NCBI RefSeq assembly: GCF_900187965.1
Contig: NZ_FZNL01000014.1
Coordinates: 101,489-165,488 of the forward strand
DNA from: Flavobacterium sp. ov086
Lineage (GTDB): Bacteria; Bacteroidota; Bacteroidia; Flavobacteriales; Flavobacteriaceae
Reading direction: 5' to 3'
Length of the DNA stretch: 64,000 nt
Shown here: positions 39,907-49,296 of the stretch, piece after piece
Position numbering within the stretch: position 1 is the stretch's first letter
Layout of the letters: each line of letters starts with the position of its first letter
Position numbers and translations under genes: made by a program
The notes under the pieces: model-generated
Seen by the model: only the letters and a program-made list of their open reading frames with translations
The model's database searches: none
What the model was told of the DNA's origin: nothing

Positions 39907-41199
39907 ATGATTAAAAATATAATATCTAAATGGGTAATGCTTTTGCTGCTGCTGAATATTTCAACAGTATCAAACGCTCAAATTGATACCACATTTACAC
40001 GAGTAAAAATGAATTACCCTGATTTCTTATCATTAGTAAACAAAAATAATTTAGGATATGCTGCCGAAAAATTTAATGTCAATATCGCTGAAGCTAATAT
40101 TGAAGCTTCGAAAGTTTTTCCGGATCCTGAACTGGCAATAGGAGGCCACGACAATGGTCAACGAAGAATGCAAATGGGTTATGGTTTTTCGACTGAATTA
40201 AGCTGGACATTGGAACTTGGCGGGAAAAGAAAAGCCCGAATAAATGTAGCAAAAAGCAATAATGAACTAACCAAAGCTTTATTGGAAGACTATTTTCGAA
40301 ATCTGCGCGCCGATGCAACTTTAAATTATCTAACCAGCCTAAAGCAAAAGGAAATCTTTAAAGTACAATTAACCTCCTTCACTATTCTTAAGAATATAGC
40401 TGTAGCAGATAGTATTCGTTTTAAGTTGGGTAGTATTACCGAAATTGATGCCCGTCAAAGTAAACTTGAAGCCAACTCTATGCTTAATGACGTTTACCAA
40501 AGTGAAGCCGATTGGAAAACTGCCTTATTGGAATTGGGCACTCTGACAGGGAATCAAAAAGCAGATAGTTTGTATTTGCCTATTGGCGATTTAACAAAAT
40601 TTGATCGTTTATTTGATTTAAGTGAGCTTATCGTTTCTGCCGAAAATAATCGAGCCGATTTATTGGCAGCGCTAAAAAATAAAAATGTATCAGAAGATGT
40701 TTTAAAATTGGCCAAAGCAAATAGAGTTTTGGACTTAGGATTAAATATGGGAGTAGAAAGTGCCTCTGTAGTAACCAATATTGTTGCTCCTACTCCATCT
40801 TCAAATACTGTGTCGATGGGTATTAATATTCCGCTAAAATTTTCTAATCGCTATAAAGGAGAGTTAAAAGCTGCTGAATATAGTGTGCAACAAGCTGATG
40901 TTTTATATAAACAAACAGAATTACAAATCCAGACAGAGGTTAGAAAAGCATGGTTTAACTATCTCACCACACAAAAACAGGTTCGCCAATTTAATACTGG
41001 TTTGCTAGCTGATGCACAACGATTACTCGATGGAAAAATCTACAGTTATAAACGTGGAGAAACCACTCTGCTCGATGTATTAAATGCGCAACGAACCTTT
41101 AATGAAACTCAACTTAATTATTATGAAACCCTGTACAATTATGCCGCAGCACTGGTTGAACTAGAAAAAACCGCTGGCATTTGGGATATTAATTTTTAA
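39907..41199 (+). CDS. TolC-like outer-membrane efflux channel (CusC/CzcC type)
   Basis: The 430-residue protein has a signal peptide (MIKNIISKWVMLLLLLNISTVSNAQ) and two outer-membrane-efflux-protein repeats rich in long alpha-helices. Markers are the NVNIAEANIEASKVFPDPELAIGGHDNGQ N-terminal block, ELSWTLELGGKRKARINVAKSN and the C-terminal YKRGETTLLDVLNAQRTFNETQLNYYETLYNYAAALVELEKTAG. It forms the trimeric exit duct for the pump. It begins 11 bp after the pump stop and ends 15 bp before the barrel-protein gene, so these genes form one operon. Confidence 0.93.
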   Translation: MIKNIISKWVMLLLLLNISTVSNAQIDTTFTRVKMNYPDFLSLVNKNNLGYAAEKFNVNIAEANIEASKVFPDPELAIGGHDNGQRRMQMGYGFSTELSWTLELGGKRKARINVAKSNNELTKALLEDYFRNLRADATLNYLTSLKQKEIFKVQLTSFTILKNIAVADSIRFKLGSITEIDARQSKLEANSMLNDVYQSEADWKTALLELGTLTGNQKADSLYLPIGDLTKFDRLFDLSELIVSAENNRADLLAALKNKNVSEDVLKLAKANRVLDLGLNMGVESASVVTNIVAPTPSSNTVSMGINIPLKFSNRYKGELKAAEYSVQQADVLYKQTELQIQTEVRKAWFNYLTTQKQVRQFNTGLLADAQRLLDGKIYSYKRGETTLLDVLNAQRTFNETQLNYYETLYNYAAALVELEKTAGIWDINF

Positions 41200-41214
41200 A
41201 ATAATCTAAAAAAT

Positions 41215-41880
41215 ATGAAAAATACATATACAATTTTCTTCATGCTCTTTTTTATATTAAAAATCAGCGCGCAACAAGAAGGACTTACTTTTGGAATAAG
41301 TGGCGGTTTAAACTCTGCATATTTGACAGGAAAAAATATTGATAACTTATCTAATGATGGTTATCAAAAAAGTACAATTGGGCAAACAATTGGAATTACG
41401 CTCGACAATAAAACATCTAAATACTTTGGTTTAAAACACGAATTATTTTACAGCCGACGATTTATGACAATCAAAATTAATGACGGGATAAATCCAGAAT
41501 TCACAAGTAAATTTAAACGTCAGTATATAGATATATTTCCTGCCAGTCCCTGTTTTTATTATAAAGGATTTCAGGTTTATGCAGGACCATATCTGGGTGT
41601 TTTATTAAACGCTTCTGTACAACATAAAGATACCAACGGAAATACATATACTGATAAATCAATTTATGGCACTGGTGAAGCTCCAAGCAATTATAGTCAG
41701 AAAATGGATGCCGGTTTTGTTGCAGGTTTAAATTATGAATTACCAAATGGTATTAATATTGGCGGAAGATTTATCCGTGGCTTTGTACCACTAATCGAAA
41801 ATGCAAATACAAAACAGCAATGGAAAATTTATAATGAGAGCTTTTTTGTTACAATAGGGTATACTTTTAGTAATCCTTGA
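41215..41880 (+). CDS. Outer-membrane beta-barrel protein (PorT-like) at the end of the efflux operon
   Basis: The 221-residue protein has a signal peptide ending ISAQ. It has about eight amphipathic strands with alternating aromatic residues (LTFGISGGLNSAYLTG, FQVYAGPYLGVLLNAS, FVAGLNYELPNGINIGGRFIRGF) and ends in a terminal aromatic strand SFFVTIGYTFSNP. This is the pattern of the small outer-membrane beta-barrel family common in Bacteroidota. The function of such proteins is usually unknown. Its position 15 bp behind the channel gene and before the operon terminator suggests a link to metal efflux or envelope response to metal, but this is context only. Confidence 0.8.
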   Translation: MKNTYTIFFMLFFILKISAQQEGLTFGISGGLNSAYLTGKNIDNLSNDGYQKSTIGQTIGITLDNKTSKYFGLKHELFYSRRFMTIKINDGINPEFTSKFKRQYIDIFPASPCFYYKGFQVYAGPYLGVLLNASVQHKDTNGNTYTDKSIYGTGEAPSNYSQKMDAGFVAGLNYELPNGINIGGRFIRGFVPLIENANTKQQWKIYNESFFVTIGYTFSNP

Positions 41881-41958
41881 TTTTCAACAATAGATCCTAG
41901 TTGCCATATCCTTGAACAAACTGGTTAAATGATACTGATAAATCGCTAATAAAATTAG

Positions 41959-41987
41959 AAAACTATTGATTTAGATCAATAGTTTTT
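41959..41987 (+). terminator. Terminator of the efflux operon
   Basis: AACTATTGAT (41961-41970) pairs with ATCAATAGTT (41975-41984) around a 4-nt loop and is followed by a TTTT run. It lies about 80 bp after the barrel-protein stop. Confidence 0.8.
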
Positions 41988-42716
41988 ATTGACCTACCTC
42001 ATCGTACAAATTAATTATCAACCCCGAAATTTGCCATTTTTAATGTGGATCTGTTTAAGCTTATTTCATATCAATGAGAAGGAAGTAATTAATCCACTGC
42101 GTAGATCAATATCTTTTGTTTGATCCTTTAATATTGGTCTATATAAAAGAAATAGATTTTTAGGAGTATCGTTTATGTCTCGTCCTGAAATAAATTGACA
42201 TAAAATTTACAATTTCTAAGAAACCCAAAAAAAATATGCAAAGTCAGTCCCGAAGGCTTTCGGGATTGCACAGCTTTTTATTAGAATACTTTGGAGATCT
42301 TGAGGTTTTAAATTTCTCATTGAATATTGGAATGATATCTTAAAAAAATGCAGTTTTCAAATTCATTGATAGATATATAAAGTTAACTACTATTCTTCAA
42401 GCAAACCAGAAAGGTCTCTAATAAACTTTCTTTCTAAAATAATTATAGCAGAAAAATCATCTCCTAATCATATAATGAAAGTTTGACATCTTTGATTGGT
42501 GTCACCTTTGGATTATAAATTTAAATTGAGTAAAACAATAAAATAAGATTGCTCTCATACAAAAAAGCAGTGCTTTTGATCTGTAGAATCAAAAATCTCG
42601 TATTCCATAATATAAAAACAGGTAGAATTACGCTTAAAAATACGGATTTTACTGAGTTTATTTGTTAAAGAATTTCATCCGCAAAAAGAATAAACCAATA
42701 ACTAAACTACCTAATC
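41988..42716. other. Long non-coding gap before the amine oxidase cassette
   Basis: About 730 bp with no gene. It holds a palindrome TCCCGAA-GGCT-TTCGGGA at 42248-42265, related in style to the other CCCGA...TCGGG repeats. Just before the oxidase is TTTATTTG (about 42656-42663), which matches the TAnnTTTG -7 box with one mismatch. No gene remnant or transposase fragment was recognised. Confidence 0.5.
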
Positions 42717-44441
42717 ATGGAAAACTATTTACACGGCTTACTCGACGAAGACAACGACCTTATTGTCCAGCAATACTTAAAGTACATTGACGAGGGAATC
42801 CCGCGTACGGATAAACCAAAAGATGTATTGATCATTGGTGCAGGAATGGCAGGAATGGTAGCCGCGGGTCTTTTAAAACAGGCGGGGCATAATGTTACGA
42901 TAGTCGAATCAAACACCCGTGTTGGCGGCAGGATCAAGACTTTCAGGAATTCTAAAAACAAAAAATATTTTGAAGACGACAGTGTTTATGGTGAAGCCGG
43001 TGCGATGCGCATCCCAACCATACACCAGATGGTACTCAAATACATTGATAAACTCGGACTCAAAACCGAGCCTTTTTATTATCTGTCTGTCGATAAGGAA
43101 CAGGCAATTGCACATCAGGCAGACCCCACTAAACCAGAGCCGGAGGTTACTAGAAATTCCCTTTTCTACGTTAATCGCAAACGTGTTGTCCAGAATGAAT
43201 ATATCCCAAAAAATAAAACTACAGTTGTCGATGTAAACAAACTACTGGATTTTCATCTGGGTAGCAGCGAAAACATGCGTGCCGACCAGTTAATGGCCAA
43301 TCTCATTAATCCGCTTAAGGCTTTTATTGCAGAAGATCCTGAGAAGAACTGGCCTTTGCTGATTGAACGTTACGGAGAATATTCGATGCGTCGTTTCTTA
43401 AAAGAAAATTCGATGTATTCAGAGAATGCCATCGAGATGATTGGGGTCATGCAAAATCTGGAATCCAGGATGGCCTATGATTTTATCCAAAGTTTTATTG
43501 AGCAAAATATCATCAAGGATTCTACTCGGTTTATGGAAATTGTTGGCGGAAGCGACATGCTGCCAAATGCATTCTTCAAAGCTCATAGTCTCGAAGAAAA
43601 CACCTATTTTGATTGCAGGATGACCAAAATGACGCTCGTTAACGACAAGGTAAAGATAGAAGTGGATATTGAAGTACAGCGAGACTTTCAGTTTTATGAA
43701 GACGCAGGATTCAAAGCATTAAAAACGCCGATCAGTGACCTGGAATTTGATGAAGTGATTGTCACCATACCCTTTTCGGCATTAAGACATGTGTATGTAA
43801 CGCCACAATTCAAGCAGCATAAACGAAAAGCAATCCGAGAACTGCACTACGATTCTGCTACTAAAATATTGCTGGAATTTCGTGAGAAATGGTGGCAGGA
43901 AGCACCTTATAATATTGTTGGTGGCGGTACGATTACTGATTTTTCGAACCGTTTCACCTATTATCCTAGTAATGATTTGGGAAGTAAAGGACATGGTGTT
44001 GTACTGGCATCTTATTGCTGGTCTGACGAAGCAAGCCGCTGGGATTCTATGGATGACGACGACAGGTATTTTTATGCGCTTAAAAACCTGGCCATCATGC
44101 ACTCCGATGATGAGAAGGAACAGCAGCGCATTATCGACCTTGCTGTAATTAGCTCGAGCATCAAGGACCATAAAGAAGACAAAGCCGGAAAATTGATCGG
44201 TGCTGCAACACAAAGCTGGATGCGCGACCCGTATGCTTATGGTGAAGCGGCAATATTTAATCCAGGACAGTTACAATTATTACAGCGTCACATCATCTCA
44301 ACCGAATGGAATGGAAAAGCACATTTTGCAGGAGAGCATACTTCCCTGAAACATGCCTGGATTGAAGGCGCCATCGAGTCCGGAATCCGTACCGCACTCG
44401 AGGTCAACGAAAATACTGGTAACCTGAATAACCCAATTTAA
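42717..44441 (+). CDS. FAD-dependent amine oxidase (L-amino-acid/monoamine oxidase family)
   Basis: The 574-residue protein has no signal peptide. It carries the dinucleotide fold [29 protein letters not shown] (GAGMAG at 41-46, ribose-binding E64), the RVGGR motif (68-72), GEAGAMRIP, and the C-terminal flavin contact [26 protein letters not shown]. Family knowledge: such enzymes oxidise an amine or the alpha-amino group of an amino acid to an imine, releasing ammonia and H2O2, and some are tryptophan or phenylalanine oxidases. Only a TAAG separates it from the ThDP decarboxylase gene, so the two are co-translated. Codons are visibly richer in G and C than in neighbouring loci, suggesting acquisition. 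The substrate is not determined, but an aromatic L-amino acid fits the partner enzyme. Confidence 0.85.
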   Translation: MENYLHGLLDEDNDLIVQQYLKYIDEGIPRTDKPKDVLIIGAGMAGMVAAGLLKQAGHNVTIVESNTRVGGRIKTFRNSKNKKYFEDDSVYGEAGAMRIPTIHQMVLKYIDKLGLKTEPFYYLSVDKEQAIAHQADPTKPEPEVTRNSLFYVNRKRVVQNEYIPKNKTTVVDVNKLLDFHLGSSENMRADQLMANLINPLKAFIAEDPEKNWPLLIERYGEYSMRRFLKENSMYSENAIEMIGVMQNLESRMAYDFIQSFIEQNIIKDSTRFMEIVGGSDMLPNAFFKAHSLEENTYFDCRMTKMTLVNDKVKIEVDIEVQRDFQFYEDAGFKALKTPISDLEFDEVIVTIPFSALRHVYVTPQFKQHKRKAIRELHYDSATKILLEFREKWWQEAPYNIVGGGTITDFSNRFTYYPSNDLGSKGHGVVLASYCWSDEASRWDSMDDDDRYFYALKNLAIMHSDDEKEQQRIIDLAVISSSIKDHKEDKAGKLIGAATQSWMRDPYAYGEAAIFNPGQLQLLQRHIISTEWNGKAHFAGEHTSLKHAWIEGAIESGIRTALEVNENTGNLNNPI

Positions 44442-44442
44442 G

Positions 44443-46203
44443 ATGTCACAGAAAAAAATCTCCGTTGCAAAATACCTGCAAATACGCCTGGAACAATTAG
44501 GACTCACGTATTTATTTGGAATTGCAGGCAATTATACCGCGCCGTTTTTAAATACGATTCACGAAGACAAAAATGCAAAAATTAAAATCGTTAACGACAC
44601 AAATGAAATAAACGCCGGGCATTGCGCTGATGCCTACGCACGTCTAAACGGCTTCGCTGCAGTAGCGGTAACGTATGGCGTGGGAGCATTTACGCTGCTC
44701 AATTCAGTTGCAGGTTCTTATGTAGAGCACTGTCCCGTGCTTGTCATTAATGGAGCTCCAACCAACAAAGACCAGCAACGAAGTCTCGTTCAGGGCATGC
44801 TGGCATCGCATATGACAGGTGATATGTATAGCAACATCAATGTGTTTCGAAACGTTACCGTTGCGGCAGAACAAATCACAGGTTCATCAGATGCTCCTTA
44901 TAAAATTGACGCAATCTTGAATGCCTGTATCTTATATGGAAGACCGGTTTATCTTGAGGTTTTTGAAGATGTATGGCGAATGGAATGTAATCCACCTGTC
45001 ACTCCATTGGTAGAAAGAGAGTTATCTAAATGTCAAACAAGTGCACGCAAGGCTGCTCAAAGAGTAGCTGCATTGGCACGCGGAAAAGAAATTATTTTCT
45101 GGGGTGGCATTGAAATCCAGCGCTACGGTATTCAAAAAGAATTCCTGGATCTGATCGAAAGTACCGATACAGAATTTGTGACCTCTATACTCGGGAAATC
45201 AATCGTATCCGAAAACCATCCTAAGTTCAAAGGTGTTTTTAATGGCAAAGCATCTCCAAAAGATGTTAAGGAACAATTCGAAAAAGCTCAGCTAAAAATT
45301 GGTCTTGGTGTATGGACCACCGGCAAAAACCTGGGTGGTTTTGATGTCTGGAAAGAAGATACTGTACTTGCCAATCACAGCGGTGTAAGGATTGGCGCTT
45401 CTTATGTTGCCAATGTATCGCTAAGAGATTTTATTATATTTCTAAAAGAAGAACTTACCAAAGTTACTTTTAGTGCTTACGAAATGTACGATGCAGAGAA
45501 GCTGCCTGAGTCATTTTTCCTGGCTAATAACAAAATAACGAAAAAAGGAAAACCGGCTCTTACTTATGATACGTTTTTCAGCCGAATCAATAGTTTTATA
45601 GACGAGAGACATATAGTGGTTGCCGATGCTGGTTTTCCTTTATTGGGTGCCCAAGGTATTCGTATTGCAGAACCTAACGGATTCGTAGCACAGGCATCAT
45701 GGCTTTCGATAGGTTATTCTGTTCCTGCAGCAACCGGAATAAAATGTGCCAGACCTGATAAAAGGCCGGTAGTATTTGTTGGAGATGGTGCTTTTCAGGA
45801 AACCTGTCAGGCTATATCTACACAGAATAAACTGAAACACGACACCATTGTTTTTGTTTTGGATAATGGTATTTACGGTATTGAACAAATGCTTGTTAAT
45901 CCAAATCCGTTTCGTGGTGCAGATAAGGTAGAATATAGTGTTCCCGATTTAAACAACGTTTATGATTACAACGAAATGCACCGTTGGAAATATGCAAAAC
46001 TCGTTGATGTATTTGGAGGTAAAGGTTTTGAAGTCAACAGTCTCGACGAACTCGAGGGAGTTTTGATACAGCTAGACAGCATTAAGGAAAACACCATTAT
46101 ACATGTAAACATACCTAAGACGTCTATTCCAGAAGCAATTGCTTATAAGACAGAGGAGCCAGGAGAGGATGAATTTCTGGATAAAAACTGGAGTTTATGT
46201 TAG
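44443..46203 (+). CDS. ThDP-dependent 2-oxo-acid decarboxylase (pyruvate/indolepyruvate decarboxylase family)
   Basis: The 586-residue protein has the three-domain order of the PDC/IPDC family. The N-terminal PYR domain has the cofactor-activating glutamate E55 (NDTNEINAGHCADAYARLNG). A middle domain follows, then the PP domain with GDGAFQETCQAISTQNKLKHDTIVFVLDNGIYGIEQ (from about residue 447), the GDG...N metal-diphosphate motif. The HH catalytic pair of typical pyruvate decarboxylases appears as SH (H123 in GMLASHMTGDMYSNINVF), so one histidine is missing. The expected reaction is non-oxidative decarboxylation of a 2-oxo acid to an aldehyde. After an amino-acid oxidase this would give, for example, indole- or phenylacetaldehyde. 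A related carboligase activity is also possible. Confidence 0.85.
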   Translation: MSQKKISVAKYLQIRLEQLGLTYLFGIAGNYTAPFLNTIHEDKNAKIKIVNDTNEINAGHCADAYARLNGFAAVAVTYGVGAFTLLNSVAGSYVEHCPVLVINGAPTNKDQQRSLVQGMLASHMTGDMYSNINVFRNVTVAAEQITGSSDAPYKIDAILNACILYGRPVYLEVFEDVWRMECNPPVTPLVERELSKCQTSARKAAQRVAALARGKEIIFWGGIEIQRYGIQKEFLDLIESTDTEFVTSILGKSIVSENHPKFKGVFNGKASPKDVKEQFEKAQLKIGLGVWTTGKNLGGFDVWKEDTVLANHSGVRIGASYVANVSLRDFIIFLKEELTKVTFSAYEMYDAEKLPESFFLANNKITKKGKPALTYDTFFSRINSFIDERHIVVADAGFPLLGAQGIRIAEPNGFVAQASWLSIGYSVPAATGIKCARPDKRPVVFVGDGAFQETCQAISTQNKLKHDTIVFVLDNGIYGIEQMLVNPNPFRGADKVEYSVPDLNNVYDYNEMHRWKYAKLVDVFGGKGFEVNSLDELEGVLIQLDSIKENTIIHVNIPKTSIPEAIAYKTEEPGEDEFLDKNWSLC

Positions 46204-46252
46204 GTTTAAGACGGGTTAATTTTTAAAACATTTCGTCAGGACAAACAAAAAA

Positions 46253-46283
46253 AGCCGTCTCAGTTCTAATTCCTGAGATGGCT
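46253..46283 (+). terminator. Terminator of the oxidase-decarboxylase cassette
   Basis: AGCCGTCTCAG (46253-46263) pairs with CTGAGATGGCT (46273-46283) with one G-U pair. A runs precede it and ATTTTAA follows. It lies about 50 bp after the decarboxylase stop. Confidence 0.8.
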
Positions 46284-46777
46284 ATTTTAATGAATCTGTG
46301 TTTACTTATTTTTTACTTTATTATTTTTACACCTTTTTCTGATTGCACTTTGCCAATGTAAACTCTGCTCTGCGAAGTATTCATCACCAAAACTACAAAT
46401 GTCTCTGACTTTGCCTCAATTTAGGATTTATTTTAAAATGGAGTTTTCTAATTTGCTACAAAAAACTAAGGCAGTTAACTTAATTATTATCTAAATTTTC
46501 AATGTTTTAAATTTTATGGCAAAATCGTGGCACATGAAGTTTTTGAAAACTAAAAATTCAGCAAAATCAAGTTTTAACGGGGCTAGGTTCGAAACTTTAA
46601 AAGTCAAAAAAACAAAAGAGACGATCAATTTTGGTCGTCTCTTTAATTATTCAAAAATTATAAATTTGTGTTCTTTTTTAGTTAGTTATATTGCTATTCT
46701 ATAAAAACACCTTCTAAAACATTACCAGTAATTTTGAGATGGAAAATCAATTTTTCATAATTGAAATATTCAAATTA
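46284..46777. other. Convergent intergenic region with a second hairpin
   Basis: This gap lies between a plus-strand and a minus-strand gene that face each other. A stable stem AAAGAGACGATC (46615-46626) with GGTCGTCTCTTT (46633-46644) is present. It looks like a second terminator, probably acting on a transcript from the left or on the GH2 transcript from the right. A 62-codon frame at 46516-46704 runs through the hairpin and is judged non-coding. A small RNA ending at the hairpin is possible but unsupported by a clear promoter. Confidence 0.5.
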
Positions 46778-49213
46778 TTAACGCTCTGACTTTAAATTTA
46801 TTTTACCTTTCTGAAGTCCTTTACCTGTTACTTCCAATTGTATTGCACCTGTAGTTTTGACTGCTTTAACCAAGACCACTAGTTTACCGCTGAAAAGCTT
46901 CATTTTGTTTTCGTGAAATATTTCCAATGATGTGGCATCGCCATTGCATGCAGCCCTGTACGTTGCTGCTCCGGTTACTTTAAATTGAAGTTCATCAACT
47001 GCTGTAGGACACGGAATTCCGTTTTTATCTACAACCGAAACGGTTACAAAAGAGATATCATCGCCATCGGCTTTAATGACTTTACGATCTGCTTCGAGAA
47101 TAATTTTGTATGGATCTCCGGCGGTTCTAACCTCGCTTTCGGCAGCTATTTTTCCATTTGAATCAAATGCTACAACTTTTACCGTTCCAGATTCATATTT
47201 CACATCATTCCACATTAAACGATAACGGTTTTGCGGAGTTGAATTGTTTTTTTTCTGAACGCCCATACTTTTTCCGTTTACGAAAAGTTCTGCGCTGTCA
47301 TAATTGGTGTAAACAAAAACGGGAGTAATTTCGCCTTCTCTTCCTTTCCAGTTCCAATGTGGCAATATGTGAAGCGTTTTATCCTCCTTATTCCATCTGC
47401 TTCTGTACAAATAAAAACGGTCCTTAGGAAGTCCCGCTAAATCAGAAATTCCGAAATAAGAACTTCTTGATGGCCATTTTTCATCATAAGGCGTTGGTTC
47501 TCCTAAATAATCAAAACCGGTCCAGACAAATTCGCCAATAACCCACGGTTTATCATCCTGAAGCACAAAATCTTCATCAGGAACATTCGACCAGCTGCAC
47601 GCTTCAAGATCATAAGACGAAGACTGAAGATCATCGTATTGTTTCTCTTTTTGCTGTACAACAGGAAATTTATAAATTCCTCTTGAACTCACCGTTGAAG
47701 CAGTTTCTGAACCCAAAATAAATCCTTGCGGAAATGATTTATAAGCTTCTTCATAAAGATGAACTCTATAGTTCAAACCTGGTACATCTAATAAAGCCCC
47801 AAAACCGGATTCCATAGTTTGTTTTACCTGATCCATTCCCACAGTTACCGGACGCGTAGGATCTTCTCTATGAAAAACATCCTGCAAAAATTTAGCTCTT
47901 GTCAAACCTTCGGCTCCATATTGATCCGGAACTTCATTTCCTGAACTCCACATTACAATACAAGGATGATTTCTCGTAGCTCTCACTAAATTTACAATAT
48001 CTTTCTCTGCGTATTCTTCAAAAAAGCGATGATATCCGTTTTGTACTTTTGGCTTTGCCCATTCATCAAAACTTTCGGCAAGAAACATAAATCCCATTTC
48101 GTCAGCCAATTCAAGCTGTTCAAAAGAAGGCATATTATGAGAACTTCTAATCGCATTACATCCCATATCTTTTAGAATCGTAAGCTGTCTGCGAAGTGCC
48201 GCTTTGTTTACCGCAGCACCAAGCGGACCAAGATCATGATGAAGACAAACTCCCTTAAATTTTGTTACTTTTCCGTTAAGGCTAAATCCTTTATTGGCTT
48301 CGTATTTAATCGATCTGATTCCGAATTTTATACTTTGTTCGTCTTTTAAAGTTCCGTCGGCCGCATATAATTTAGTAATCGCTGTATATAAATAAGGCGT
48401 TTCAGGACTCCATAAATGAGGTTTTGCAACATCAATAGTCTGATGAAATTTTCCGTCTTTTATTTCTGTCACTTTCTGTGTTGCTACTGTAGTATTAGTT
48501 GCATCTTTTATCTCCGTTACCATCGACAAATTATTGCCATTGACTTCAGCTTTAAGATCGACAACAGCAGTATTTTCTGTGATGTATGGAGTTGTAATAA
48601 AAGTTCCCCATTGTACAAAGTTTTCTTCTTCTTTTACTACAATGCTCACTTTTCTATATAAACCTGCACCGGGATACCATCTTGAAGAAAATGGTTCATT
48701 AGTCAATTTTACAGCCATTACATTTTCTGATCCGGCTATTAAATCTTTCGAAATATCAATATAAAAATAGCTGTATCCATAACCCCATTCTCCAACCTTT
48801 TTTCCGTTTAAATAAACTTGTGGTTCACTCATTGCGCCTTCAAAAATAAGAAGTGCTTTTTTTCCTTTTTTAAATTCTGGAATAGAAAATGTATTGCGAT
48901 ACCAACCTGTACCAATATGCGGAAGTGCTCCGGTACGACCCGTTTTTTCTGTAGGCACTTTTTCTCCATTTTGTTCAATTGCCGAAACTTGTTTGTCCCA
49001 TTCTTTATCAAAAGGTCCATAAATAGCCCAATCGTGTGGTACACTCACTTTTTCCCACTTTGAAGTATTAAAATCTACAGAAAAGGCATCTCCTTTTACG
49101 GCTTTAGAAAAGCGCCAGTTATCTTTTAAAACAGTAGTGGATTGTGACATCATTTTTCCAGAAGAAAAAACCAGAAGAAATACGAACAATATTGATCTAA
49201 AAATTAATTTCAT
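46778..49213 (-). CDS. GH2 beta-galactosidase of the galactan locus
   Basis: The 811-residue secreted protein (signal peptide ending SSGKMMSQ) has the GH2 order: sugar-binding jelly roll (VSVPHDWAIYGPF, GTGWYRNTFSIP), Ig-like domain, and TIM barrel with acid/base E427 (CIVMWSSGNEVPDQYG) and nucleophile E503 (GFILGSETASTVSSRG). C-terminal Ig-like modules of the DUF4982 type follow (WNWKGREGEITPVFVYTNYDSAELFVNGKSMG). It lacks the Bgal_small_N domain of the other GH2 in the window. Last in the galactan operon, 83 bp after GH53, it should trim galacto-oligosaccharides to galactose in the periplasm. Confidence 0.92.
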   Translation of the reverse strand: MKLIFRSILFVFLLVFSSGKMMSQSTTVLKDNWRFSKAVKGDAFSVDFNTSKWEKVSVPHDWAIYGPFDKEWDKQVSAIEQNGEKVPTEKTGRTGALPHIGTGWYRNTFSIPEFKKGKKALLIFEGAMSEPQVYLNGKKVGEWGYGYSYFYIDISKDLIAGSENVMAVKLTNEPFSSRWYPGAGLYRKVSIVVKEEENFVQWGTFITTPYITENTAVVDLKAEVNGNNLSMVTEIKDATNTTVATQKVTEIKDGKFHQTIDVAKPHLWSPETPYLYTAITKLYAADGTLKDEQSIKFGIRSIKYEANKGFSLNGKVTKFKGVCLHHDLGPLGAAVNKAALRRQLTILKDMGCNAIRSSHNMPSFEQLELADEMGFMFLAESFDEWAKPKVQNGYHRFFEEYAEKDIVNLVRATRNHPCIVMWSSGNEVPDQYGAEGLTRAKFLQDVFHREDPTRPVTVGMDQVKQTMESGFGALLDVPGLNYRVHLYEEAYKSFPQGFILGSETASTVSSRGIYKFPVVQQKEKQYDDLQSSSYDLEACSWSNVPDEDFVLQDDKPWVIGEFVWTGFDYLGEPTPYDEKWPSRSSYFGISDLAGLPKDRFYLYRSRWNKEDKTLHILPHWNWKGREGEITPVFVYTNYDSAELFVNGKSMGVQKKNNSTPQNRYRLMWNDVKYESGTVKVVAFDSNGKIAAESEVRTAGDPYKIILEADRKVIKADGDDISFVTVSVVDKNGIPCPTAVDELQFKVTGAATYRAACNGDATSLEIFHENKMKLFSGKLVVLVKAVKTTGAIQLEVTGKGLQKGKINLKSER

Positions 49214-49296
49214 TTTATGTTTTATTTTTTCACTATTAAGAGATTAAGATCATTTAGCTTAATGAAACTTAATATCTTAATGGTAAAATTTAATTT

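Noticed and set aside
43782..44213. 143-codon minus-strand frame inside the amine oxidase gene
   Set aside because: It is antisense to conserved flavoprotein sequence with no domain of its own. Its length follows from the higher GC of this cassette.
42717..46203. Mobile element or integron around the oxidase cassette
   Set aside because: Transfer is suspected from codon use, but no transposase, integrase, attachment duplication or terminal inverted repeat was found at the edges.
46516..46704. Open frame of 62 codons on the plus strand
   Set aside because: It runs through a terminator-like hairpin, has biased low-complexity composition and no start signals.
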